DNA from: Fibrobacter sp. UWB2 | GTDB lineage: Bacteria > Fibrobacterota > Fibrobacteria > Fibrobacterales > Fibrobacteraceae | Assembly (NCBI RefSeq): GCF_002210425.1 | Contig: NZ_MWQK01000002.1 | Location: 62,001 to 126,000, forward strand | DNA: 64,000 nt | Direction: 5' to 3' | Part shown: one piece after another, positions 8,647 to 16,437 of the stretch | Numbering within the stretch: the first letter of the stretch is position 1 | Layout: each line of letters opens with the position of its first letter | Made by a program: the position numbers and the translations under genes | The notes under the pieces: generated by a model | Databases searched by the model: none | Seen by the model: only the letters and a program-made list of their open reading frames with translations | Told to the model about the DNA's origin: nothing

Positions 8647-9519
8647 TTAATAACTCAACTTTTCCGTTGTTCCTTCGCGGAAGCTTCCGAGGCGATAAAT
8701 GAAGTCGGTGTACTGCTGCAATTCCTTGAGCGCTTCAACGACATTCGGATCCTTCGGATTGCCTTCGAACGAAAGGTGGAAAATGTATTCCCACGGGCGG
8801 TCCGGATGCGGACGGCTCTCGATACGCGTGAGGTTCAACTTGCGCTTGGCAAAGCAACCTAGCGCTTCGTACAAAGCGCCAGACTTGCTGGAATCGCTCA
8901 ACATCAACAGAAGCGTCGTCTTGATGGGCGGCTTGCCTGTTTCGTTGGCCTTGAAGTCCGGCAATTCAATTGCGGTTTTCTGAATCGCGTAAAAGCGCGT
9001 GAAGTTCACGCCCGGCAAATTTTCGAGCCCTTGCTTTAGAATGTCAAGACCGTAGAACTTGGCGGCATATGCGCTTGCGATTGCACCGATGTGTTTGTCG
9101 CCGCGCTTCGCGATTTCTTCGGCGCTGCCTGCGGTATCGTAAAAAGCGGTACTCTTGATGTTCGGGTGCTGTCCGAAAAAGCGGCTGCACTGGGCGAGTC
9201 CCTGCGGGTGGCTCAGGACTTCGGTAAGGTCTTCGAGCTTTGTGCCCGGCAATGCGCAGAGCGTATGTTCAATCTGCAACTTGACTTCGGCGACAATCGG
9301 ATGGCGCCACTTGTAAAGCAAGTCGTAGTTGTCGTAAATGGAACCCGCGGTCGAGTTTTCTATAGGGATGGCGCCTCCGTCAACGACACCTGTTTCAATG
9401 CCCTGGAAAATTTGTTCGAACGTGTCCATCGGCACGACTTCGATATCGTTTCCGAACAGGTGGTAGGCGGCACTTTCGCTATAGGCCCCGCGACGGCCCT
9501 GGAATGCTATCTTTTTCAT
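8647..9519 (-). CDS. pheA: Prephenate dehydratase
   Basis: This enzyme converts prephenate to phenylpyruvate in phenylalanine synthesis. The 290-residue protein has the catalytic domain in the first about 185 residues (FQGRRGAYSESA, PIENSTAGSI, FYDTAGSAEEIA). A C-terminal ACT domain follows (about residues 195-280) with the ESRP(H)PDRPWEY phenylalanine-binding motif. It is monofunctional: no chorismate mutase domain is fused. It lies 17 bases after the NlpC/P60 lipoprotein gene and 12 bases before rph, so it is probably co-transcribed with both. Feedback control by phenylalanine through the ACT domain is expected from the family. Confidence 0.95.
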   Translation of the reverse strand: MKKIAFQGRRGAYSESAAYHLFGNDIEVVPMDTFEQIFQGIETGVVDGGAIPIENSTAGSIYDNYDLLYKWRHPIVAEVKLQIEHTLCALPGTKLEDLTEVLSHPQGLAQCSRFFGQHPNIKSTAFYDTAGSAEEIAKRGDKHIGAIASAYAAKFYGLDILKQGLENLPGVNFTRFYAIQKTAIELPDFKANETGKPPIKTTLLLMLSDSSKSGALYEALGCFAKRKLNLTRIESRPHPDRPWEYIFHLSFEGNPKDPNVVEALKELQQYTDFIYRLGSFREGTTEKLSY

Positions 9520-9536
9520 GTGAAAAAAGATAGTAA

Positions 9537-10361
9537 TTACTTAAATCGTCTTGCGCCCTTGTATTTGGATGACCAATAGTTATCGTCCATGGAGGTAATC
9601 ACCACGCCCTTACTCGTGCTGGCGTGAATGAAACGGTTCCCCTTTAAGTAAATGCCGACGTGGCTGATTTTCCAGAAGTTCCCGAAAAACACGAGATCGC
9701 CTTCTTGCAGTTTTGTCCGCTTGATGGAATAGCCGCGACCATCGTCATAAATACGTTGTGCGTTATGGTCTAGTGCAATGTTGTAAAAGCCTTTGTAGAC
9801 TTGCATCACATAGCCGGAACAGTCCGTCTTCTTTTTGCTGGCGGCGCCATAAACGTATTTGGCACCAAGCCATTCCTTGGCGTACTTTTCAAGGTTTGTA
9901 GGCTTTGATGTGGGTTTCGCCTGTTTTGTAGTTTTTTTGGCGGTTTCAGTTTTTGTTGCGGTTGATGTCTTTGAGGCGGGTTCTTTTTTGACGGAATCTT
10001 TTTTTGTGGAATCAATTTTTACGATTGAGTCTTTCCGAACTACCGTCGAATCAGTCTTGCTTTGTGTTTTAGACAAGTGCGCCGTAGAGTCTTTTGTGTT
10101 TGCGCTTTTTTCAGCGGAGGAAGTAAGCGAGTTTGTGCTTGTTGTTGACGCAATAGCAAGTCTTTCTTCTTGCACAAGTTCTTCTTGCGGGTCTACGGCG
10201 GTGGTATCAACGGGTTCAGGAGTTGTGGTGGCCACCCTGTATCGCTTGTAGGTACCGCTCTTTCTGTCGTATCCTGGGCGTACGGGAAAAGCGCAGTTGG
10301 CAAGTAACACCAAACTGCATACCACTAGAATTCCCGTAAAAATGCGACTTTTGAAAGCCAT
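9537..10361 (-). CDS. NlpC/P60 family cell-wall hydrolase lipoprotein
   Basis: The 274-residue protein has lipobox LLANC. A low-complexity Ser/Thr/Lys-rich spacer (about residues 45-155, with repeated KDS and TKT) would span the periplasm or cell wall. The C-terminal NlpC/P60 domain (about residues 160-274) carries the catalytic Cys in KTDCSGYVM, the His in SHVGIYL and a third polar position at FIHAST. The family cleaves peptidoglycan stem peptides. It is the first gene of the nlpC-pheA-rph row. The strongly lysine-rich spacer may bind wall polymers; that is inference. Confidence 0.88.
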   Translation of the reverse strand: MAFKSRIFTGILVVCSLVLLANCAFPVRPGYDRKSGTYKRYRVATTTPEPVDTTAVDPQEELVQEERLAIASTTSTNSLTSSAEKSANTKDSTAHLSKTQSKTDSTVVRKDSIVKIDSTKKDSVKKEPASKTSTATKTETAKKTTKQAKPTSKPTNLEKYAKEWLGAKYVYGAASKKKTDCSGYVMQVYKGFYNIALDHNAQRIYDDGRGYSIKRTKLQEGDLVFFGNFWKISHVGIYLKGNRFIHASTSKGVVITSMDDNYWSSKYKGARRFK

Positions 10362-10542
10362 CGATGGAAATTTAATTAATTACACCTTTCAAGAACAGAT
10401 TTTAAAGGTGTTTTGACGGAATGTGTAATAAATATCATAGTCTAGGATAGCATTTGTGTGCGCGTTCCCTTCAATAATCTGGTATTTATGGTTATATCTA
10501 TATCTTATAACTACCTATGATAAAATAGTATATCTCTATGCC

Positions 10543-10571
10543 TTGACATTGCAGAAGGTATATTCTAATTT
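10543..10571 (+). promoter_or_regulatory. Putative sigma-70-type promoter of the SDR/CysK-like/LanC-like operon
   Basis: A perfect TTGACA lies at 10543-10548. Seventeen bases later is TAATTT, a weak -10 box, and a TATTCT alternative is nearby. It would give a leader of roughly 255 bases before the first large gene. Confidence 0.4.
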
Positions 10572-10574
10572 TAT

Positions 10575-10832
10575 AACATACAAGAACGATAGGGAATTGA
10601 AAAGGTCTTTCACTTCACCTTGGCTTTCGAAGGAGCATATATGTGTAGCGACTGTCGAATGCCGGAAGGCATTCTGAAAATAAACTAACCAGAAGCCAGT
10701 TGTCCTTTGGGCTTCAACGGTTATAGAAAAGAAGTCAAAGGAATCACAATAAATCAGGATAACATGTGTCAAGGTTTCGAATGAAACCGCTTTTACCGGT
10801 GTATCCGCAAAAACCAAAAAAGGAATTTCAGA
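10575..10832 (+). other. Long structured leader without a large gene
   Basis: The 471-base gap between two divergent genes (10362-10832) holds no convincing large gene. The leader part contains a mini-ORF (10641-10688), a perfect 7-bp hairpin GAATGCC-GGAA-GGCATTC at 10657-10674, and a second possible hairpin GAAGCC/GGCTTC at 10692-10715. The second overlaps the alternative pairing GTTG/CAAC (10699-10702 with 10715-10718). Two mutually exclusive folds next to a mini-ORF are typical of attenuation or riboswitch leaders, but I cannot match a known class. AAAGGAA at 10828 precedes the SDR start. Confidence 0.4.
10641..10688 (+). CDS. Candidate 15-residue leader peptide with two cysteines
   Basis: ATG at 10641 is preceded by an excellent GAAGGAG site with 5-6 bases spacing. 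The frame encodes MCSDCRMPEGILKIN and then TAA. Two of the first five codons are Cys (TGT), and the downstream operon contains a cysteine-synthase-like enzyme, so a Cys-sensing attenuator peptide is plausible. The hairpin at 10657-10674 overlaps the second half of the ORF. It could instead be chance: 15 codons is too short for statistics. It is separate from the 73-codon frame that also crosses the region, which lacks a ribosome site. Confidence 0.35.
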   Translation: MCSDCRMPEGILKIN

Positions 10833-11627
10833 ATGAGTGAAAAGAAAGTTATCGTTATTACAGGTGCCGCACAGGGAATTGGCCTTGCCGCTGTCAAGAA
10901 GTATGTCAAGGAAGGTTGGGCTGTTGCCGCAACGGATATCAAAAAAGAACAGCTCGATGGCGAAGTAGCGAAGCTCACCGCTCAAGGTGCTGATGTGACC
11001 GCATATGAGCTGGATGTCGCTAATTACAAACAAGGTCAAGAAGTCGTTGCTCAAGTCGTTAAGAAGTACGGACGCATTGATGCCTTGTTCAATGACGCAG
11101 GCATTGTTGGCCATCGCAAAAACGTGCTTAGCTTTGACCCGGAAGAAATCAAACAGGCCGAAAATGTGAACCTTTGGGGTAGTCTCTATTTGATTCAGCA
11201 TGTAGGTCGCGTCTTTATTGAAAAGGGCATCAAGGGAGCTATTGTGAACGTTTCTTCGTTTGTCGCCTCCTTTGCAGAATGGACTCCGTTTGCTTATGGC
11301 ATTTCAAAGACCGCGGTCGATGGGCTTACGCGTGCAGCAGCTTTCCATCTAGGGCGCTATGGCATTCGCGTGAACTCTGTTGCTCCGGGTTTTACCAAGA
11401 CCGAAATGGCTATTAAACACGACTATTCGGATCCGAAGCTCCGTAAGGCCGCTGAAGACCGTAGCATTTTAAACCGTTGGATTGAACCTGAAGAAATTGC
11501 AAATGCGGTATTTTTCCTCACGAGCGATCAGGCTTCTGCAATTACAGGCATCAAGCTCCCTGTAGATGCTGGTTATACCGCCACCAAGGAAGACAACAAG
11601 GTCAATATTTACGGTGATGCTGAATAA
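10833..11627 (+). CDS. Short-chain dehydrogenase/reductase
   Basis: This 264-residue classical SDR is a NAD(P)-dependent oxidoreductase of unknown substrate. It shows the Rossmann TGAAQGIG motif (residues 10-17), an Asp after beta-2 (TDIKKE) that favours NAD, the NDAG motif (an Asp variant of NNAG), the catalytic Ser in NVSS, and Tyr/Lys in YGISK, followed by the PGF segment. It is first in an operon with a PLP enzyme (53 bases downstream) and a LanC-like protein. The shared operon suggests one small-molecule or peptide pathway; the reaction cannot be read from the sequence. Confidence 0.85.
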   Translation: MSEKKVIVITGAAQGIGLAAVKKYVKEGWAVAATDIKKEQLDGEVAKLTAQGADVTAYELDVANYKQGQEVVAQVVKKYGRIDALFNDAGIVGHRKNVLSFDPEEIKQAENVNLWGSLYLIQHVGRVFIEKGIKGAIVNVSSFVASFAEWTPFAYGISKTAVDGLTRAAAFHLGRYGIRVNSVAPGFTKTEMAIKHDYSDPKLRKAAEDRSILNRWIEPEEIANAVFFLTSDQASAITGIKLPVDAGYTATKEDNKVNIYGDAE

Positions 11628-11680
11628 AATAATCTAATCCATTAACAAATTAAAATTTTAACAAAAAAGGATTCTCAAAC

Positions 11681-12694
11681 ATGTCTAAAATTCATAAGTC
11701 TATTGCTGAACTCGTTGGTAACACTCCCCTTGTTGAACTGACTAATTACGAATCTAAGTACGGCCTCAAAGCGCACATTATCGGTAAACTCGAATTCTTG
11801 AATCCGACTGGCTCTGTGAAAGACCGCCTTGCTCTTGCCCTTATCCGTGATGGCGAAAAGAAGGGCGCTATCAAAAAAGGTGATACGTTGATTGACGTGA
11901 CGAGTGGAAATACAGGTATTGCGCTTGCGGGTATTGGTCACGCTCTTGGTTACGAATATGTCCCTTATCTTGAACCCGGTACGACGATTGAACGTGTTCA
12001 GATTTTTGAAGGCTACGGTCTCGATTTGCAATCTTTCTATGACATTAAGGAAGTGGCCGACTTTGAAAAGAAGGGCCTTGTGCTCGATGATCTGATTGCG
12101 GGTATGGAACGCCTTGCCAAGGAAAAGGGCCAGTATTACACGGGCCAGACTCTGAACAACGCCAACCAGGAATATCATTACCAGACAACAGGTCCTGAAA
12201 TTTGGAACGATACGGATGGCCATGTGGATTACTTTGTTGCCATGGGCGGCACTGCGGGTACTATCGTAGGTACGGGCCGCTACCTTCGCGAAAAGAATCC
12301 CAACGTGAAAATCATTGGCGTGCAGGCGGCTCCGACTTCTCGACCGGACAATCCTGATTTTACGGGACACATTGTCGATGGTACGCTCCCGCTTGGCCGT
12401 GTTGATGAATCTTTGGTGCCGACGATTATCAAGGACAACCGCAATAACGGTTTTGAATTTGATGAAATCATTGACATCAAGGCCGAAGAAGCTTACGAGA
12501 CCGCTCAGGAAACCGCAAAGACTGATGGTCTCTTCCTTGGAACTTCGGCGGCTGCAGCTCTCACTGCTGCAATCCAAATCGCAAAACGCCCCGAAGCGGC
12601 TGGCAAGAACATTGTGGTGATTTACGCCGATAACGGTTACAAGTATCTCTCCACGGATTTGTACAAGAGAAAGAAGAAAAGTGAGGCTGTGTAA
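11681..12694 (+). CDS. Cysteine-synthase-like PLP enzyme (fold type II)
   Basis: The 337-residue protein belongs to the CysK/cystathionine beta-synthase group. The N-terminal ELVGNTPLVEL, the PLP lysine Lys47 in NPTGSVKDR and the TSGNTGIALA substrate loop are clear, and a GGTAGTIVGTGRYL phosphate loop is present. The region normally reading QF.NPAN is diverged to QTLNNAN, and the final loop is GTSAAAAL rather than G.S.GA. So O-acetylserine may not be the substrate; other beta-substitution or beta-elimination reactions (for example a thioether or other amino-acid derivative) are possible. Its stop overlaps the LanC-like start by one base (TAATG), which indicates coupling. Confidence 0.85.
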   Translation: MSKIHKSIAELVGNTPLVELTNYESKYGLKAHIIGKLEFLNPTGSVKDRLALALIRDGEKKGAIKKGDTLIDVTSGNTGIALAGIGHALGYEYVPYLEPGTTIERVQIFEGYGLDLQSFYDIKEVADFEKKGLVLDDLIAGMERLAKEKGQYYTGQTLNNANQEYHYQTTGPEIWNDTDGHVDYFVAMGGTAGTIVGTGRYLREKNPNVKIIGVQAAPTSRPDNPDFTGHIVDGTLPLGRVDESLVPTIIKDNRNNGFEFDEIIDIKAEEAYETAQETAKTDGLFLGTSAAAALTAAIQIAKRPEAAGKNIVVIYADNGYKYLSTDLYKRKKKSEAV

Positions 12695-14112
12695 TGAAAT
12701 TAAACTTTGTTCAGAATCTAGATTTTAGTGTCTCCAAAAATGGAAATTATCTCGAAGCGGTTTTGCAGATTGTCAAGTATCTCAAGACAAACGAGGTCGT
12801 CACGCCGCATGGCAAGTACTGGAAAGCAAGCCCGGAACCGGGAAATGAGTACAAGGGCGACCTGATGATTACGCCTAAGGGCCTTTATGCCGGCTCGGCT
12901 GGCATTGGCCAATTCTTCTTGCAACTTTACGATGTCACTCAGGACGAAGTGTATTTGCAAGAGGCAAAGGATGCCGCAGAATACATCCTCAACACGTACG
13001 AAGGCAAACAGTTCTTTGATAATGTGTTGAACGGAAACGACGGCGGTGTCTGGCCGGTCAAGGGCTGGGGAACGAGTGTCTATGCGTCACCGGCGGGGCA
13101 GGCAATTTTCGTGGAACAGCTTTACGAACATACGGGCGATCCGCGTTACCGCGAATTCCTGATCCGCACAGCTGACGATTCCATCGCTGCGGGTGTTGAT
13201 GATGGCAAAACGCTCCACTGGAGTACCGAAGCCGACCTGATGGCCGATGGATCTTACGCGTTTTTCTTCCTTTACGTCTATCGTAAGACTAAAGACAAGA
13301 AGTATCTAGAAGCGGCCAAAAAAGTTGTCGCTTTTACAGACACGAGAATTGTCCATGCCAAGGAGGGCGGCATTTACTACAAGAACGTGGACTTGACGCT
13401 TGTTGGCTGGAAATCCAAGGAATCTGTGTTCCCTAACTTTAGCCATGGTGCTGCTGGATCCGCTTTCTTGAATGTTCTCTTGTACGAAGAGACTAAGGAA
13501 AAGGCTTATCTCGACAAGGCGAATGAAGTTGTCAAGTTTCTCTCGGCAATCGTTGAGGGCGATGAAAATGGAGCTTTGATTCCGTATCTCTACAATCCGG
13601 AAAAGGGGCGTTTCCATGACTTCTATTACCTTTCGACTTGCCATGGTCCCGTGGGTACAACACTTTTGTTCCGCAAACTTTTTGATGTGACTCAGAACAA
13701 AGAAAACTTGGAATGGGTGGACTTGCTCACTAAGGGAATCCTCAAGACCGGCGCTCCACTCAAGCATACTCCGGGTTATTGGAATAGTTATTGCCTTTGC
13801 TGCGGAGCCCCTGGCGTTCTCGCTCATTTCGTGAAGACGGCAGAAGTACTGAATGATGAATCCTACATCGAACAGGCGAAGCTCACTGCAGACAAGCTTC
13901 TCGGTGATTCTTGGAACGATGACAAGGGACGTCGCTGGTTTGCGGCTTGGACTCGCAAATTGCCGGGTTTCGTAGAAACCTACACGGGGCTTTACGATGG
14001 CGCGGCTGGTGTCGGTACAGCACTGCTTTATCTCTACGCTCACGAAAAGGGCATAAAGATAAAAACGGAAACGGTAGAATATCTCTTCTTGAATCCGGTA
14101 AAAGCTGCTTAG
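12694..14112 (+). CDS. LanC-like zinc protein with CCG motif
   Basis: The 472-residue protein has the alpha/alpha-barrel repeat pattern of lanthionine-synthetase C-like proteins: SHGAAGS with His251, TCHGPVG with Cys316, LCCGAPG with Cys369-Cys370, and a last YDGAAG turn. In NisC-type LanC the zinc ligands are Cys, Cys, His (CHG). Here the third ligand position is Cys, giving CCG as in the promiscuous ProcM group of LanM enzymes. No LanB or LanM dehydratase domain and no evident precursor peptide are nearby, so this is not a classical lantibiotic locus. Addition of a thiol to an acceptor is inferred from the fold and the neighbouring PLP and SDR genes. Confidence 0.75.
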   Translation: MKLNFVQNLDFSVSKNGNYLEAVLQIVKYLKTNEVVTPHGKYWKASPEPGNEYKGDLMITPKGLYAGSAGIGQFFLQLYDVTQDEVYLQEAKDAAEYILNTYEGKQFFDNVLNGNDGGVWPVKGWGTSVYASPAGQAIFVEQLYEHTGDPRYREFLIRTADDSIAAGVDDGKTLHWSTEADLMADGSYAFFFLYVYRKTKDKKYLEAAKKVVAFTDTRIVHAKEGGIYYKNVDLTLVGWKSKESVFPNFSHGAAGSAFLNVLLYEETKEKAYLDKANEVVKFLSAIVEGDENGALIPYLYNPEKGRFHDFYYLSTCHGPVGTTLLFRKLFDVTQNKENLEWVDLLTKGILKTGAPLKHTPGYWNSYCLCCGAPGVLAHFVKTAEVLNDESYIEQAKLTADKLLGDSWNDDKGRRWFAAWTRKLPGFVETYTGLYDGAAGVGTALLYLYAHEKGIKIKTETVEYLFLNPVKAA

Positions 14113-14134
14113 AATTTAAAACATAGAATCCGGA

Positions 14135-14175
14135 AGCGTTTTTGCAGAAAAGGGAATCTGCAAAAACGCTTTTTT
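14135..14175 (+). terminator. Strong terminator after LanC-like gene
   Basis: A perfect 14-bp stem AGCGTTTTTGCAGA/TCTGCAAAAACGCT is followed by T5. It ends the SDR/PLP/LanC operon, facing the convergent bioB. Confidence 0.95.
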
Positions 14176-14179
14176 ATTT

Positions 14180-15154
14180 TTAGCCGATAAATCCGTGCGG
14201 CTTGAATCCGAGACCTTTCACAAGCTCAAAATCTTTGCAGCTGTTTACGCCAGCGGTGGTGAGCATGTCGTCCGTGATGGCGGCATTTGCGCCGCTCTTG
14301 AAAGCTCGCTTGCCGTCGTCGCCCAAAACGCCGCGACCGCCCGCAAGACGGATGAACGCCTTCGGGTTGATGAATCGGTAAATCGCCACAATGCGGCAGA
14401 ACTCGTCGTTCGTGAGCTTCGGGAGCTTTTCGTACGGCGTTCCGGGAATCGCGTTCAGCACATTTACCGGAGTGGACTTGACGCCGAGTTTACGCAAATC
14501 CAGGCACATGTCGATTCGGTCTTCCATCGTTTCGCCAAGGCCCATGATGCCGCCACTGCAAATTTCGAGGCCTGCTGCAAGAGCGTTCTGGAGTGCTCCA
14601 ATCTTATCGTCGTAGGTGTGCGTCGTGCAAACGTCCGGGAAGTGACGACGGTATGTTTCCAGGTTGTTGTGGAAGCGGGTGAGGCCTGCTTCCTTGAGCT
14701 TGTCGAACTGTTCCCTGTTCAAGAGTCCTGCCGAAAGGCAAATCGAAAGCTTCGTCTCTTTTTTCAGGCGGCGGAGCGCTTCGCTAATCTGCTCCACGTC
14801 GCGGTTCGAGAGCGTACGGCCCGAAGTCACGATGGAGTAACGCGGGATACCTGCCGCTTCTTTCTTCTTGGCGTCGGCGACAATCTCGTCGGCGCTGAGC
14901 AACTTGTATTCGGGAGCGCCGGTGTGGTAATAACTGCTCTGGGCGCAGTACTTGCAGTTTTCGGAGCAGCGACCGCTGCGGGCGTTCACGATGGAACAAA
15001 AATCAAAGTCGTTGCCGTGGAATTTTTCGCGGATTTCGTCAGCGGCTTTCGTGAGTTCGTCGGGGTCTTCACTTAAAAGTTTGATAGCCTCTTCGCGTGT
15101 AATCTCATAACCTTCATTTAAAACTTTATTTTTCAGTTCTTGAACGAAAGACAT
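14180..15154 (-). CDS. bioB: Biotin synthase
   Basis: This radical SAM enzyme inserts sulphur into dethiobiotin. The 324-residue protein has the radical-SAM cluster cysteines Cys63, Cys67 and Cys70 in CSENCKYC. Further BioB marks are CAQSSYY, TSGRT, HNNLET, ICSGGIMGLGE and the C-terminal RLAGGR segment, the last carrying the Arg ligand of the auxiliary cluster. No other bio genes are adjacent. It is transcribed away from a 274-base AT-rich gap that it shares with a divergent lipoprotein gene; I see no clear operator there. Confidence 0.95.
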   Translation of the reverse strand: MSFVQELKNKVLNEGYEITREEAIKLLSEDPDELTKAADEIREKFHGNDFDFCSIVNARSGRCSENCKYCAQSSYYHTGAPEYKLLSADEIVADAKKKEAAGIPRYSIVTSGRTLSNRDVEQISEALRRLKKETKLSICLSAGLLNREQFDKLKEAGLTRFHNNLETYRRHFPDVCTTHTYDDKIGALQNALAAGLEICSGGIMGLGETMEDRIDMCLDLRKLGVKSTPVNVLNAIPGTPYEKLPKLTNDEFCRIVAIYRFINPKAFIRLAGGRGVLGDDGKRAFKSGANAAITDDMLTTAGVNSCKDFELVKGLGFKPHGFIG

Positions 15155-15428
15155 TTCTCACTCCAGTTTGATACTTTTTTCGGAGCCAAATATAGAAAAA
15201 TACCTGCTTGCGTGGTAGACCGCCATTTTGACTTCAATTTCTACTTCGCTACTGCATTCGCTTTACGCATTTATCTTTTTGCGGTTCTGAAAAACGCTTC
15301 AAATCAAGTGTCGTTTGAAAACTTCTTCCTTGTAAAGTTTCTTGTCTTTTGTATGAAATTAGTGTATATTTTGAGAAATCCCTATGCTTCGGCAGTGAAG
15401 ATAAGGGTTTGTAAAACTAAAGGTCTAT

Positions 15429-16346
15429 ATGATAAAAAAAGTATTTCTGTCTGTGGCAATCGCGACACTTGTATTTACGGCTTGCGATTCTGGTAATACA
15501 ACATCGCCTAAACTTGATGCAGAGTCTAATTCGGACGTGTCGCCTTCGAATTCGTCGCCCTCGGATTCTTTAAAAGGGGGAAATGTTGAAAATGATAGCA
15601 CGGGTCAGACTAGGAATGCTCTTGAAGCGGGTAAGGTGGGGTGTACGTATGAAAAGCTTTCAGAAACGTCCATCGTCGAAACATTTAAGGAGCTTGATGT
15701 TGTGACTACGGTTACGGCAACGATAAAAGGTGCTACGCAAGAGATTGAATATTATAGTACTTATGCAAACTCAGTGGCGATGGATTACATACAATCGTTG
15801 TGCGAAAAGAATAAGGAAGAAGCTGCCGTTGAACATAAAAATGCAACGGTGGAGTGTGGCTATCGTACGATGACGATTAAAGAGATTGTCCCCGCGATGA
15901 GTATAGACGCTCTTGTTCAATCGGCGAAAAATACCTGCGAAGAATTTAATGCAAAATTGTCAGACGTTGAAGTTCCTGTGAAAAATGCAAATTGCTTTAT
16001 GCAGTCTGATGAAACTGCTATAAGCCTTGTGATTCAAGTACCTGATTCTATTAACGTCGCTTATGAGGCAAAGTATAATGACGGCGTTCTTACTGAAAAA
16101 AACTTTGTTACTTTTGAAGAGAGTATTTCGAAACGCGAAATCGAAAAAGCCTGTGACAACGCTAAGGCGAATGAAATAGAATTTTCTACTAGTGGTGAAA
16201 CGCGTAAGGTGACTTGCCAAGAATACCTTATAAAAACTGTTGAAACAAAGAAATCTTCGGAGAACCCTGTAGAGACTCTTGCTCCGGAAATGCAAGAATA
16301 CTGCGATGAAATCACGCGGACGGGCAAGTATCCGCCGAACCGCTGA
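15429..16346 (+). CDS. Hypothetical lipoprotein
   Basis: The 305-residue protein has lipobox FTAC and a Ser/Asn/Asp-rich linker to about residue 55. The body holds about eight spaced cysteines (CTYEK, SLCEKN, VECGY, NTCEEF, NCFMQ, KACDN, VTCQEY, YCDEI), which suggests a disulphide-rich outer-membrane or secreted domain. There are two similar halves: EYYSTYANSVAMDYIQSLCEKN and later EISKREIEKACDNAK. No family is recognised. It stands alone, with its own terminator just downstream. Confidence 0.7.
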   Translation: MIKKVFLSVAIATLVFTACDSGNTTSPKLDAESNSDVSPSNSSPSDSLKGGNVENDSTGQTRNALEAGKVGCTYEKLSETSIVETFKELDVVTTVTATIKGATQEIEYYSTYANSVAMDYIQSLCEKNKEEAAVEHKNATVECGYRTMTIKEIVPAMSIDALVQSAKNTCEEFNAKLSDVEVPVKNANCFMQSDETAISLVIQVPDSINVAYEAKYNDGVLTEKNFVTFEESISKREIEKACDNAKANEIEFSTSGETRKVTCQEYLIKTVETKKSSENPVETLAPEMQEYCDEITRTGKYPPNR

Positions 16347-16371
16347 ACTAATTGAAATTTATTGCATACAA

Positions 16372-16404
16372 GAAAAGCTCGGTAATTTACCGAGCTTTTC
16401 TGTT
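16372..16404. terminator. Bidirectional terminator between lipoprotein gene and argF
   Basis: The near-perfect palindrome GAAAAGCTCGGTAA/TTACCGAGCTTTTC lies between convergent genes, with T-rich sequence on the plus side. Confidence 0.85.
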
Positions 16405-16437
16405 ATTAAATTCAATCTTTTTTTCCCGAGAATAAGC

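Noticed and set aside
10456-10677. 73-codon frame in the leader of the SDR operon
   Set aside because: No ribosome site, aromatic-rich composition from AT-rich DNA, and it overlaps the promoter and hairpins.
10641-14112. Lantibiotic biosynthesis cluster
   Set aside because: No LanB/LanM dehydratase, transporter, protease or credible precursor peptide; only a LanC-like protein is present.
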